From Rhizobium sp. 007 (lineage in GTDB: Bacteria > Pseudomonadota > Alphaproteobacteria > Rhizobiales > Rhizobiaceae), in NCBI RefSeq assembly GCF_015353075.1, contig NZ_CP064191.1, positions 248,001 through 312,000 of the forward strand: a stretch of 64,000 nt of DNA. The letters are read 5' to 3'. Under the pieces are notes generated by a model. The model was given only the letters and a program-made list of their open reading frames with translations. It made no database searches and had not been told where the DNA came from. Shown here piece after piece: positions 45,082 to 54,412 of the stretch. The translations under genes were made by a program, and so were the position numbers. Each line of letters opens with the position of its first letter. The first letter of the stretch is position 1.

Positions 45082-45804
45082 TCAAAAGCTTCTCGCGACA
45101 CGAGGAAATTCTGTTAGCCGTCCTTTGTTCACCCATTGGACCACGCGCGCGATAGCTCGCTGTTCTACATCGAGGTGATTCATGAGTGCGGATTCCACAA
45201 GAGTCGTTGCCTTGCCGCATTGAGACATCGCGTCCGTTAGCCTTGACAGGCTCTCTCTGAAAGCAGCGTGGAGTTCCGACGCGATTATTTTCATCCGGAG
45301 AGGATGAGAGCAAAAGCAGAACTTGTCGATGATCTTGCAAACCTCGCAATTTGAAGATCCCTCGGCGATTCCGGCGAAGATCATTTCCGCGCGGACTGTC
45401 AGTTCGCCGGGAGACAGGTCATCACAAGAGGTGCCGGTGAATGGAAATTGTGGCCGTCTACGTGTTAGTGCGAACCCCAGAACTTCGCGCGCCACGGCAT
45501 AAGAGTCTAATAAAGCGCCTTCGACCAGTGGCCGCGTGAAGTAACCCCTTTGAGGAGCGGATAGAATTTTACCCTCGGCTGCGAGCCGGATAAGCGCTTC
45601 GCGTACCGGAGTTCGGCCAATGTTGAGTTTACAGGCAAGCTCTTGGTCGCTGAGATGCTGTCCCGGCACTAGGGAGTAGCTGTAGAGCAGTTGAAGAACG
45701 GCATCGTAGGCAGTGTCAGCCTTCGCGGGCATCGATTCATTAGCTGGTTTCGGAATGCTGATTCCACGACACTGAGGCGCTTTTTCACAGAGCCACATTT
45801 TCAT
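45082..45804 (-). CDS. GntR-family transcriptional regulator
   Basis: This 240-residue protein has the winged-helix GntR domain at residues about 28-95 (AYDAVLQLLYSYSLVPGQHLSDQELACKLNIGRTPVREALIRLAAEGKI). An all-helical C-terminal ligand domain of FadR/FCD type follows (AREVLGFALTRR, SRLTDAMSQC). AAAGGAG precedes two alternative ATG codons. The nearest metabolic genes are the PEP-mutase-like gene and the acetyltransferase, HAD and aminotransferase genes, any of which it could control. Confidence 0.88.
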   Translation of the reverse strand: MKMWLCEKAPQCRGISIPKPANESMPAKADTAYDAVLQLLYSYSLVPGQHLSDQELACKLNIGRTPVREALIRLAAEGKILSAPQRGYFTRPLVEGALLDSYAVAREVLGFALTRRRPQFPFTGTSCDDLSPGELTVRAEMIFAGIAEGSSNCEVCKIIDKFCFCSHPLRMKIIASELHAAFRESLSRLTDAMSQCGKATTLVESALMNHLDVEQRAIARVVQWVNKGRLTEFPRVARSF

Positions 45805-45920
45805 CGTCTCCTTTATCGACGTCGTTGTTTAATGCATTTCAATGTGGAGACCTGCAAGACAAATTGAGACCCGGACGAGAATCCGCCTCGCAATCGCGTG
45901 ACGGTTCTTGGCTGCAATAC

Positions 45921-46424
45921 TTAGGCGAGAGCGATTGTCGGCAGAACCTTTTTCATCAAAGCTGCTTCGCCATACGGTGTTCGTATACGATCAATTTCCT
46001 TCCAGCCGCTCTTTTCGTAAAGGTATTTCGCGTCCTCTGTTGTGAGGTAAAGGCTTTTGCAGCCGAGGCGCATCGCTTCGTGCTCCAGGCTCTCGATTAA
46101 CAACGAGGCTATTCCTTTATTGCGGTGAAATGGATGGATGTAGAGCGACTTCAGCCACGGGGAAAGATCGGGTCTTCCCTCGAAATCACGCTCACCCAGG
46201 GTGATCATTCCTACAGGTTTGCCGTCTTGGGTGGCGATCAATGTTACCGGCATGGAACTTTTCGTTGCTGCTTCAAATTCGCGTGTTGTCTGCTCGTACG
46301 AGCCATCCGATTGACAACCCCATTGTCCGAAAGTCCAGCTCGCGCAAACGGGTATTAAATTCGGATATGTTTCCAGATACTCGATCGCTACTGGAGCTCC
46401 GGATTGGATTGGTCTAGCAGTCAT
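45921..46424 (-). CDS. GNAT-family N-acetyltransferase
   Basis: This 167-residue protein shows the GNAT core: VTLIATQDGKPVGMITLGE near residue 60-80, SLYIHPFHRNKGIASLLIESL near 93-113 (acetyl-CoA pyrophosphate loop HRNKGIA), and LYLTTEDAKYLYEKSGWKEI near 124-143. It moves an acetyl group from acetyl-CoA to an amine. GGAG precedes the ATG. The gene is alone on its strand segment between the GntR and HAD genes. The substrate is unknown; self-protection by acetylating an amino product is one possibility. Confidence 0.88.
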   Translation of the reverse strand: MTARPIQSGAPVAIEYLETYPNLIPVCASWTFGQWGCQSDGSYEQTTREFEAATKSSMPVTLIATQDGKPVGMITLGERDFEGRPDLSPWLKSLYIHPFHRNKGIASLLIESLEHEAMRLGCKSLYLTTEDAKYLYEKSGWKEIDRIRTPYGEAALMKKVLPTIALA

Positions 46425-46642
46425 AGTGTCTCCATTTTTTCTTGATGTGCGCCGACGTATCGGGTGTGAAACTACGGAGTTCGAGTGAGCTTAACGAGGT
46501 GAATGACTAACATAAAGGGTACTCCATAGCCATAAATCACAGCCGCTCTCAGCGCCCGTGGGACGTCACCTGCAAAACGACGCCCTTTGCGATTCAAGGG
46601 ATCGGCTTCCTGAACGATTTTCGACAGTGCGTAACTGTTCGA

Positions 46643-47317
46643 CTACAAACCTGCTAAGGTCCCTGGCAACGCTGTCATACGGTTGAATATCCTCATAGCA
46701 CCTGCTTCCATCAATTTCTCCGCATGGCCGGGAGGGCAATGAGAGCCCCCAACGAAGCCAATTACCTTCATCCCGGCCGCCACCGCCGCCTGAATTCCAG
46801 CAACGCTATCTTCAATAACGACGCTACTGCCAGCCGGTGTGTTCATTTCCTCCGCTGCAAACAGAAAGAGATCCGGGGCTGGCTTCCCACGCGCAACTTG
46901 CGAAGCGCTGAAGACATGGGGCGTAAAACTATCGTGCAGGTCTGTGATCTCAAGTGTCAACCGCAACTTTTCAACATCGCTGCTCGATGCCACGCATTTC
47001 GCCGCCCAGCTGATAGCTTCCAAAGCTTGATGAATGCCCGCGACGGCTTTGAGATTGCCCGTATATCGCTTGGCGATCTCCGCCGTCACACATTCATGAT
47101 GGTCCTTCGGCAGACGGAAGCCGGCCTCAGCTTCTATGATGGAGTAACTCTGCTGATCAGTCATCCCTATGAAGCGACTATTATAAGCATCAGCGGATAT
47201 AACATACCCACATTTAGCCAAAGCATCGATGTGCACAGCCGTCGCGATGATCTCGCTATCGACTAGAACCCCGTCGCAGTCGAAGATCAGGAGTTCTGGG
47301 TTTGTCGAAAAGGCCAT
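46643..47317 (-). CDS. HAD-superfamily phosphatase, third copy
   Basis: This 224-residue enzyme has motif I IFDCDGVLVDSE near residue 12, motif II ASSSDVEKL near 112, the lysine region ARGKPAPDLFLFAAEE and motif IV EDSVAGIQAAVAAGMKVIGF near 168. It is much closer to the 29796 protein than to the 36727 one (FDCDGVLxDSE, KPAPDLFLFAA, AGVxAGMxVIGF). AAGGA lies eight bases before the ATG. It may belong to the phosphometabolite genes in this region or be a leftover of the repeated phosphodiesterase module. Confidence 0.9.
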   Translation of the reverse strand: MAFSTNPELLIFDCDGVLVDSEIIATAVHIDALAKCGYVISADAYNSRFIGMTDQQSYSIIEAEAGFRLPKDHHECVTAEIAKRYTGNLKAVAGIHQALEAISWAAKCVASSSDVEKLRLTLEITDLHDSFTPHVFSASQVARGKPAPDLFLFAAEEMNTPAGSSVVIEDSVAGIQAAVAAGMKVIGFVGGSHCPPGHAEKLMEAGAMRIFNRMTALPGTLAGL

Positions 47318-47674
47318 GCGAGTAATCCTTGTTTAGTAAACGTTCAGGTTCGGCGGGTTGCAGCGCTCGACACATTGTAATCGACGGAAGATTATACGCG
47401 TCGAACCGGAAGAAAGTCTGAGCGCTTTTCGACATGGTGACTAGGCAGGGTTGTTTGCCGCCCCGGACGGAGGAAGGTCACTGGTCCCAACATTTGAACT
47501 TACGCACCGCGGAGTATGACGCTGGCCGGGTTGGCTGCTGTCGAACACTACAGGCGCTGCCGGCATCAACGATTGGTCGCTCTTTGGCGCTCGCCATAGG
47601 TACTCTTCCTCGGGCCATGCGGTCACCAAAATGTAGGGCGAAAAGCGTGGGCTTACCTGGATTTCGCCTTTCTC
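47318..47674. other. Intergenic region, no gene seen
   Basis: Short frames are open on both strands but none is recognised. It should contain the promoter of the HAD gene. Confidence 0.35.
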
Positions 47675-48973
47675 TCACCCCGCCCGTTGGATGGATGTTG
47701 CGATACCGGCTATCTTCGGACCCAGCTTATAAAGAGCCTTCCAAACCTTGTGAAACGCCTCTGCGTAAAGCTTCATCACTTCAGCATCATTGGGCGGCGC
47801 GATCTCGGAAACGTAAAACATCGTATCCAAGAGTTGTGCCGTGTTTGGAAAATCGGCGGCTCTCCAATCGTCGCGGATGTCTGGGAGATATTCGAAGACG
47901 GGCTTCGTAAGCCAAACCCAGATGGGCACGCCTTCGGCCTGCAGCGATTTGACCACAAAGTCCCTTGCAGCCGCGCCTGGCCCGAAGCCGAGTGCCTCAG
48001 GTTCGATACGTAGGGGGAAGTTGAGCATTGATTGATTGCAGTCAGACGGATTGAAAAGCGGAAATATACCTGCAAGCTCCCGAATCATCTCCCACAAAAT
48101 CCTTCCATTGTCTCTTCGGATTTGGAGTTGCGCGTCCAGCCTTTCGACCCGAAGCTTCGCTATTGAAGAGGAGAATACGTTGGGTCTGTAGTTATATCCC
48201 TGGGAATAGGGTGAGAATATTCGCTCGCCATTTCGCGATGAGCTCGTCAGCGATACGCGATCCACGTGTGCAATGAGGTTGGAGTCATCGGTAATGACAA
48301 ACCCTAGTTCGCCGGCACCAAGGTGCTTGGCGCCGTTTCCGGAAAGAGCGAGTGCGTCGGCATCAACATGGGCCCCGTTGACGATCGCTTTGGTGGCTCC
48401 GATCGATTGACAGACGTCGTCGATCACCGCAATGCCTTGAGCACGCGCGGCAGATCTCGCATCGGGAACAAGAACATTATTGCCGAAGAGGTGGGTGATG
48501 AGAACCGCAGCGACGTCTGGTCCGAACTTTTCGGTGGCCGCCCCTTGATCGATCCCAGCTAAGTTCATGTCGACATCAACGAAGACCGGCTTGAGACCAC
48601 TGATTGTAATTGGCCCGACCGCTCCAGGCCAATTCAGCGCCGCGGTAACCACGCGCTCCCCTCGCTTCTTGACGTAGTCGAGTTCGATGTGGATGGCCGC
48701 CGTACCACTGCCCACGGCGCGCACCTGCCACTTCCCGGTCCAGCTTGCAAGATTTTGCTCCAGCTCGCTCACAATCGGATGGTTAACCCGGTGATATCGT
48801 CCACCATCTACAACTCCGCGAAGAGCATCCAAATGCTTCTTTTCTGCGGCTGGCCAAGGTGTGATACGCCCCTGGGGGACAACAGGCTCTCCACCGAAGA
48901 TGGCGAGCTTCACGTCGGAGAAAAGACCTCTTGTATTGCTGGCCTCGAGACCTGGTGCGGTATGTCCGTTCAT
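47675..48973 (-). CDS. DegT/DnrJ/EryC1/StrS-family aminotransferase
   Basis: This 432-residue PLP enzyme belongs to the sugar-aminotransferase fold. RAVGSGTAAIHIELDYVKKRG near residue 85 is the phosphate-binding region. IAVIDDVCQSIGA near 192 holds the cofactor aspartate. SGNGAKHLGAGELGFV near 222 supplies the PLP lysine (K in GAKHL). It normally aminates a keto-sugar nucleotide or a cyclitol, as in amino-sugar and natural-product pathways. GGAGC precedes the ATG. It shares a strand with the HAD gene downstream. A ROK regulator starts divergently about 470 bases upstream and may control it. Confidence 0.9.
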   Translation of the reverse strand: MNGHTAPGLEASNTRGLFSDVKLAIFGGEPVVPQGRITPWPAAEKKHLDALRGVVDGGRYHRVNHPIVSELEQNLASWTGKWQVRAVGSGTAAIHIELDYVKKRGERVVTAALNWPGAVGPITISGLKPVFVDVDMNLAGIDQGAATEKFGPDVAAVLITHLFGNNVLVPDARSAARAQGIAVIDDVCQSIGATKAIVNGAHVDADALALSGNGAKHLGAGELGFVITDDSNLIAHVDRVSLTSSSRNGERIFSPYSQGYNYRPNVFSSSIAKLRVERLDAQLQIRRDNGRILWEMIRELAGIFPLFNPSDCNQSMLNFPLRIEPEALGFGPGAAARDFVVKSLQAEGVPIWVWLTKPVFEYLPDIRDDWRAADFPNTAQLLDTMFYVSEIAPPNDAEVMKLYAEAFHKVWKALYKLGPKIAGIATSIQRAG

Positions 48974-49445
48974 TTACTGCTCCGATCATTAATCATTGAA
49001 TTGCTATCACCGTGTATGAGATTTGGAATACTCTAGTGTGCTTTGCTTGACGTTCACGGCTGTAATGAAGTATATTATAAAATATATTTTCAGATCCCCC
49101 GCGGTTCTCTGTATATTTGCGTGTCGGCTTATGTATATCAAGGATGCGCCCGTTGCGAGAAAGTCCGACATCCAGGCGGCGTCCGGATCACGGCCTGTAG
49201 GAAGCTTCAACTGTTTTTTATTGGTTACCCACACCAATTGGGGACATTGGATCGAAGGAGGTTTGAACCGCGAGGCCACAGATTTCCTTTGGCGGCCTTA
49301 TGCCGATAAAATGGTCTGGAAAGAATGGCGCATATTGCCAGTTACAATCCCATGGTTCTTCAAAGCGCCCCGAGCGACGGTTGAACCTCAGCTAGTCAAT
49401 AGACGGTGCGAGCAACCGAATTTCGACGAAAGTGGATTTGATGCA

Positions 49446-50720
49446 ATGGATTCGATGATTAAAAGACTGGAAAGTCAACGGATTGGAGAAAGTGCAGGCA
49501 CTTCTAACGATTTTAATAAGAGCGACGGCATCAAGCGTATGCCGGCCCAAAGGCTGATTTCAACCGGGACCTTGGGGCCTGCAAATCGGGGCCGGTTGCT
49601 CCAGGCATTGTACGACATGGGAGCATCTAGCAGGGCGGATCTGGCACGCTTTACCGGTGTAAATCGAGGAACTATCGGCGGGATTGTGCAGCCCTTGATC
49701 AATCAGGGCATCCTTGCGGAAGGAGAGGTGGTACCTCCTAGTGAGGCTGGCGGAAAACCGGCTACCAAGTTGTGGTTCTCAAAGAATGCAAGGCCGATCT
49801 GCGCGGTCCTCCTGATGCACAATCGTGTGCGTACGTGCTTGGTGTCTCTCGATGGCGAGATTTATGCACAGCATGCCACCGATTTCCCCAAAGGTCTAAC
49901 AGACGCCTCCGACGCATTTCGGATTGTCAGCACCTGTGTCGAAGAGACCATCGCATCTGTTAACTTACCGATTTTAGGGATCGGTGTTGCGGTTGCAGGA
50001 ATGATCGATACGGAGACAGGTTCAATTGTGACTGTCAGTCTCGCTCCATATCTTAATGGATTTCCGGTGGGAACAGAGTTGGCCAAAAGATTCGGAGTTA
50101 ATGCGTGTGTCGACCAGGATACCAGAGCTTTGCTCGTTGGCGACCGTTGGTTTGGGCAAGGACGTGGCCGCAGGACCTTCGCGGTGGTCTATATTGACGA
50201 GGCTTTGGGTGGGGCGCTGTACCTTGATGGGCATCTTTATCGGGGACCTGCGGGTGCAGGCGGCGAAATTGGCCATACCATCGTGCAACTCAATGGCCAT
50301 GTGTGCCAATGCGGCCGACGCGGATGTTGGGAAACAATCGCCAGCTTGAAGTGGTTAAGGGACGAGGCAAAAGCCAGGGGGTTGCCGCAACCTCACTTGT
50401 TGAATGCGGGCCGATTGGTGACTTTGGCCGGTGGCGGCGTCAAGGGCGCAAAGGAACTACTTCAAGAGTATGCGTTCAACATTTCGGTTGGATTGGCGAA
50501 TCTTCAGCACTTAATGGCGCTCAATTGCATTATTCTTCATGGGGATGTCGTACGCGGGGGAAAAACGATGCTCAATCTCATTGAAGAAAGCTTCCGAGAA
50601 TTGGTATTCCATCGCCCGGATGAAGCGATTACGCTCGCCTTTGGCGATAGCGAAGACGTGGCAGCCCTGCGCGGCGCCGCCAGTCTCTTTCTTTCTGAAT
50701 TGCTCAATTTCGTCATCTGA
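49446..50720 (+). CDS. ROK-family transcriptional regulator
   Basis: This protein of about 424 residues has an N-terminal winged helix (LLQALYDMGASSRADLARFTGVNRGTIGGIVQPLINQGIL, residues about 45-90) and a C-terminal ROK sugar-kinase-like domain. The ROK zinc motif GEIGHTIVQLNGHVCQCGRRGCWE is intact near residue 280-305. I chose the ATG at 49446 because the 140 codons upstream are open but not protein-like. The region before it is very AT-rich (49070-49100), as expected for a promoter. Such regulators bind sugars, so the divergent DegT-type aminotransferase is a likely target. Confidence 0.88.
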   Translation: MDSMIKRLESQRIGESAGTSNDFNKSDGIKRMPAQRLISTGTLGPANRGRLLQALYDMGASSRADLARFTGVNRGTIGGIVQPLINQGILAEGEVVPPSEAGGKPATKLWFSKNARPICAVLLMHNRVRTCLVSLDGEIYAQHATDFPKGLTDASDAFRIVSTCVEETIASVNLPILGIGVAVAGMIDTETGSIVTVSLAPYLNGFPVGTELAKRFGVNACVDQDTRALLVGDRWFGQGRGRRTFAVVYIDEALGGALYLDGHLYRGPAGAGGEIGHTIVQLNGHVCQCGRRGCWETIASLKWLRDEAKARGLPQPHLLNAGRLVTLAGGGVKGAKELLQEYAFNISVGLANLQHLMALNCIILHGDVVRGGKTMLNLIEESFRELVFHRPDEAITLAFGDSEDVAALRGAASLFLSELLNFVI

Positions 50721-50869
50721 CCGATGAATGGTCAGATGCGTCGACCGACATTTGGTGCGGCTAGGTCGAGTGTCTCGTGCACAAGAAAGACGGATGACGT
50801 GTCTATTTCGGATCCACTCTCGCCAACCTAGAGCTTGCTCAAAGCTCAGGTCCGTTGCCTCAGTCGCTC

Positions 50870-51200
50870 GCTGCAGACGTCGTAGGCCATCGTCCGCTTT
50901 GGCTAGTTTCAGTCCTTGGAGCCGCACGACGGGTACCTCTTTCCTATAGCTTGTTCGATCTCGCGATTTTTGACGAGGCGAGCCAGTGCGACATAGCATC
51001 TGCCCTACCGATTTTTGCTCGCGCCAAATGCGCTGTTGTCGTCGGCGATAATCGCCAGCTGTCCTTCATCAGCCAACTGGGGATCGCCCACAACCGAAAC
51101 CTGATGCAGGCGCAAGACTTGCCTATATCGAAAATGGGTCGTTTCGCTCAGAGTCGCCGATCGCTCTTCGATCTCGCGGACCTTATCCCAGTCCTCGATG
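50870..51200 (+). pseudogene. Superfamily I helicase (Dna2/Upf1-like) internal fragment
   Basis: The frame reads SLFDLAIFDEASQCDIASAL and CAVVVGDNRQLSFISQL, which are helicase motifs II (DEAS) and III, ending SRRSLFDLA. Walker A and motifs IV-VI are missing. From 51200 the same frame continues to 51454 into unrelated sequence (ARFAPLETVAIKPNIALAAV) that I cannot assign. It is a fossil of a larger DNA or RNA helicase, perhaps of a defence island. Confidence 0.75.
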
Positions 51201-51532
51201 TGTTCTACAAGCGCAACCTCACCCCGATCCCGGAAAAGCAGTCTGATGGCAGCGAATCCGTCAAAGCCCGGTTCGCGCCGCTCGAAACCGTGGCCATCAA
51301 ACCCAACATCGCTTTGGCTGCCGTCGCCGAGTTGATGGACCTGGCGTGGGCCATCACTATGAAAGGAAGCGTTCTCATACCAAATCCCCCGCAAAGAAAG
51401 CACCGGTCAAAAAGAGCCCGACAGTTACAAAGCGCAAACACTAAGAGGGCTTAAAGCGATCAGGGGAAGAGTCGTTTATGAATGAATCGAGTTAGCAATT
51501 GCACGTCCGATTGTTCGGAAAAGGAGTGTTCA

Positions 51533-52748
51533 ATGACTGACCACAACCTCTTTTACTATCCCTACGCGTCCTTCACCGACGCACAGCTTCCGCTGCTGAA
51601 AGTGCCGGCGCTGTGGTTCGACAAGCTCGTCATCCTCGACCCGGTCGGTGCGAGCTGGGACACCATCGGCGCAGACCACATCGCTCGCGACGCCGTACTG
51701 CAGCTCAAGGATGCAGGCATTCTCGAGATCGTGACGCCGGCGGCCGTGCTTGCGAAGTACAAGCGGCCCATTGAAGATGCCATCCGCCGCGACATGGCGG
51801 ACCGCGAGTTCTTGGGCCTGTGTGACACCCAGAGCCAGGCCACAGGTAAGCAACGCTGGACCCTCTCCCTAGCCAAAGTGCCACAGGACCTGCAGAGCGA
51901 CCAGACCATGCGGCACCTGATGGGCGACTTCGTGCGCGAGGTCGCGCGGGAGTCTGGTCAGTACCGCGAGAGAGCGGGCGGGAATCCGAGCGAGTACTAC
52001 GAGTACGCCGAGACCGGCCAGGTCTACGACGAGTACCGCGAGGGTTACGGTGGCGACGTCGAATACCGCTACGCCGACTTTCCGCTGGCGCTGGGCGAAG
52101 CGATCATGATGAACCACGCGCTTTTCGCAGGGCTGTTGCACGCTGGAGCGACGCCGATCACCGACGACCTATTCCACAACCGCGCACTGTCCCTGAAGCT
52201 GCGTCGAGCATCTCGCGATCCAGCGGTGCAGCCGGCCCGCGCCGAGCGCGCACGGCAGCTCAAGCTCGATCTGGTGGCGGCCACCGCTCTGATGGACTCG
52301 CAGCTGAATTTGCCGGTGCTGAGTCACGAGCTGCCGCTGGCAGAAGTGCTAGAGTACCGCCGGCAGCACGACGGCGACCTGCGTCAGGCGCGCAACAAAC
52401 TTGGATGGATGGCGCGCCGCATCGAGGCGGAGCCGTGGACCAGGGAGTTCGCGGAGGAACTCGAACACAAGACCATTCCCGACCTCGCCAACGACTTGGA
52501 CGAAGCACGCAAGGCGCGCGACAGCTGGCTCGGCAGCAACCGCGGTCGGCTCGCGCTGAGCACAACGGGCATCGCGGTAGGAGCGGCGGCTGCCGTGCTG
52601 TCGGTCTTCGCCGCGCCTCTCACGCCCGTCGCGCTTGCCACGGCTGGCCTGGGCCTCGTCTCGGCCGGGCGCCGAATGGCTGCTCGATTGGCGCGACGGG
52701 AAGAAGAGCATTCAGGAAAACGGATTGCACTACTTGCTGAACGCATAA
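51533..52748 (+). pseudogene. Large protein of unknown function, frameshifted near its end
   Basis: From the ATG at 51533 (AAAAGGAG before it) about 380 codons read as one protein. They begin NLFYYPYASFTDAQLPLLKV and run through LVILDPVGASWDTIGADHI, MRHLMGDFVREVA, PLALGEAIMMNHALFAGLLH and a hydrophobic segment AAAVLSVFAAPLTPVALATA. Near 52668 the frame should shift: the other frame gives GAEWLLDWRDGKKSIQENGL and ends at TAA 52746-52748, a natural C-terminus. In the present frame translation runs on to 52981 and falsely fuses with the next gene. It appears to be a known uncharacterised family (DUF6236-like by my recollection), possibly with a membrane-associated C-terminus. Its function is unknown. 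Confidence 0.65.
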
Positions 52749-52786
52749 ACAAGCAGACGAAGAGGCAGGTCCGACGGAGGACGACT

Positions 52787-52935
52787 ATGGGCACACAAGG
52801 GACGAATCAGTCCCAGGAGCCTCGCACTTTCGTGGTGACCGGTCACGTCCGCTTCGTCGACGACATTCCGGCGTTCCGGACCATGGTCGTCGCCTTCGAT
52901 CGGGATCTGCGGAGGGAGCAGCCGCTGGGGAGGCG
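52787..52935 (+). pseudogene. Truncated N-terminus with a carboxypeptidase-regulatory-like domain
   Basis: An ATG at 52787, preceded by GGAGG, begins MGTQGTNQSQEPRTFVVTGH and continues VRFVDDIPAFRTMVVAFDRD then LRREQPLG. This is the opening of a Cna-B/transthyretin-like domain (VxGxVRxADGTPxxGxxVRAFDxDLRxExxLG), often found at the N-terminus of large Tc-toxin-like or secreted proteins. Homology stops at about 52935, where ISL3 sequence begins. It would have been translated just after the DUF gene. Confidence 0.6.
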
Positions 52936-52949
52936 CAAACGGACCGGAA

Positions 52950-53533
52950 TGGTGCCTTCAATCACAACTCCAATGATTTGAGAATCCTGAATCACAAAAT
53001 GCGAAACGCTTGAGGTCATTGATTTTGTGAGAAAAAGATGATCTTGGGCAGGGTTCCGATCGGCGCGGATCGGGACCCCGTAAGGGATGAAATTCGCTAA
53101 ACATCTGAATCGGCACCGAAGGTTGGCTCTGACGCAAAGTTGGTGCACCTTGCTCGTGTGGCACCTTATCCGGGCTTGAAGATCGTCGAGCGTTCCGCCG
53201 CCACTGACGCTTCACGAGCTTGAGCTTTGTGATCGGTCCTTCGGTCTGTCCACTCGACCACGATGAGACGATCGCTGCTCGATCCGCCTGCATGTCTTTC
53301 GCTACCCCGTTGCCGAATGAAGCAACCAGACTATCGCGGGCGCGGTCGATCCATGGGTTAAGCTGACACTCTGCTTTGCGCCGGATCATGATGTGGAAGT
53401 CGGCGATGATATCGCGAGCGACAACAAGCCGTGGCACACCACTTTCGATGGCGGCGATCGTGACGGTTTCCGATTTGGTCAGGCTATCTCTGCTTGTCGT
53501 TAGCAAACGGGCAATAGTCCGGGCGGATGGAAT
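52950..53533 (-). mobile_element. ISL3-family element, part containing the transposase C-terminus
   Basis: The minus strand encodes SLTKSETVTIAAIESGVPRLVVARDIIADFH, WIDRARDSLVASFGNGVAKD and TEGPITKLKLVKRQ, the C-terminal half of ISL3-type transposases. The last part is frameshifted. The sequence toward 52950 matches the non-coding end of such elements. At 53534 the element is interrupted by IS66. Confidence 0.82.
53526..53533. repeat. IS66 target-site duplication, left copy
   Basis: GATGGAAT lies directly before the IS66 end. The identical octamer at 56040-56047 follows the other end. Eight bases is the usual duplication for IS66 elements. Confidence 0.9.
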
Positions 53534-53610
53534 GTAAGCGCGTAGGCTACCCCACGTAGCTTTAGGGCCGCAGAGCGCGCATTTTCTGCATGAGTCATGC
53601 GGAGAATCCT

Positions 53611-53997
53611 ATGAGCGACAGTGTGAATCAGCATCGAACATTCGAGGTTTTGACAGCGGAGCCGGTGCAGTCTCGACGCAAGCCGCGTCATTGGTCGGAT
53701 GAAGATAAGGCACGGCTTGTGGCGGAGGCGCTCTCGCCGGGGGCCAATATCTCGGCGATTGCGCGTTCTCAGGGACTAGACCCATCGCAGCTCTACGCGT
53801 GGCGTCGTAAGGCGCTTTCGTCGGGAATGGTTGCCCCATTGACGGAGAGACCGAGGGCGCCAGTCAAGTTCACGCGCTTTGAAGCGGTGGGCAGTTCCAT
53901 GGTGGAAATCGTCGTAGGCGATGTCGTGGTGCGCGCCGGCGGCGATGTTGACCCCGATCACCTGGCGAAGATTCTCTGGGCGGTGCGCAAGACATGA
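53611..53997 (+). CDS. tnpA: IS66 TnpA
   Basis: This 128-residue protein has the TnpA helix-turn-helix (RHWSDEDKARLVAEALSPGANISAIARSQGLDPSQLYAWRRKAL) and the usual C-terminal strand region (VEIVVGDVVVRAGGDVDPDHLAKILWAVR). I chose the ATG at 53611 because GGAG lies six bases before it; an ATG at 53590 is the alternative. Its stop overlaps the tnpB start. Confidence 0.88.
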   Translation: MSDSVNQHRTFEVLTAEPVQSRRKPRHWSDEDKARLVAEALSPGANISAIARSQGLDPSQLYAWRRKALSSGMVAPLTERPRAPVKFTRFEAVGSSMVEIVVGDVVVRAGGDVDPDHLAKILWAVRKT

Positions 53998-54338
53998 TCG
54001 CCTCCGGTGTGGTGGTTTACGTGTCGTGCCAGCCGGTCGACTTCCGCAAGGGAGCCGCGTCTTTGATGGCGCTGGTGAGGGATGGCGGCCTCGACCCGTT
54101 CAATGGTTCGCTTTACGTGTTCCGGTCGAAGCGGGCGGACCGTGTTCGGATCGTCTGGTGGGACGGCAGCGGGGTCTGCCTCTATTCGAAAATTTTGGAA
54201 GAGCAGAGCTTTTGCTGGCCGGGCATATCGGCGGCGCGAATGCGTCTGGACCATTCGCAACTGATGGCGCTTCTGGCTGGGCTTGATTGGAAAAGGATCC
54301 GCCCGGCCAAGATCAGGCGGCCGTTGTTGACGGGCTGA
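53994..54338 (+). CDS. tnpB: IS66 TnpB
   Basis: This 114-residue protein is the conserved IS66 accessory protein: VYVSCQPVDFRKGAASLMAL, then GSLYVFRSKRADRVRIVWWD, GVCLYSKILEEQSFCWP and a C-terminal LLAGLDWKRIRP. It appears complete and overlaps tnpA by four bases. Confidence 0.9.
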   Translation: MIASGVVVYVSCQPVDFRKGAASLMALVRDGGLDPFNGSLYVFRSKRADRVRIVWWDGSGVCLYSKILEEQSFCWPGISAARMRLDHSQLMALLAGLDWKRIRPAKIRRPLLTG

Positions 54339-54412
54339 AACCGACCTGCGACAAGATGAATCATGCGGCTGTAATGGTTGGGAACGGCTGTTTTTGTGCT
54401 CTATTACCTCTC

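Noticed and set aside
49023..49445. N-terminal extension of the ROK regulator frame
   Set aside because: The 141 extra codons are open but AT-rich and not protein-like; normal ROK regulators begin near the chosen ATG.
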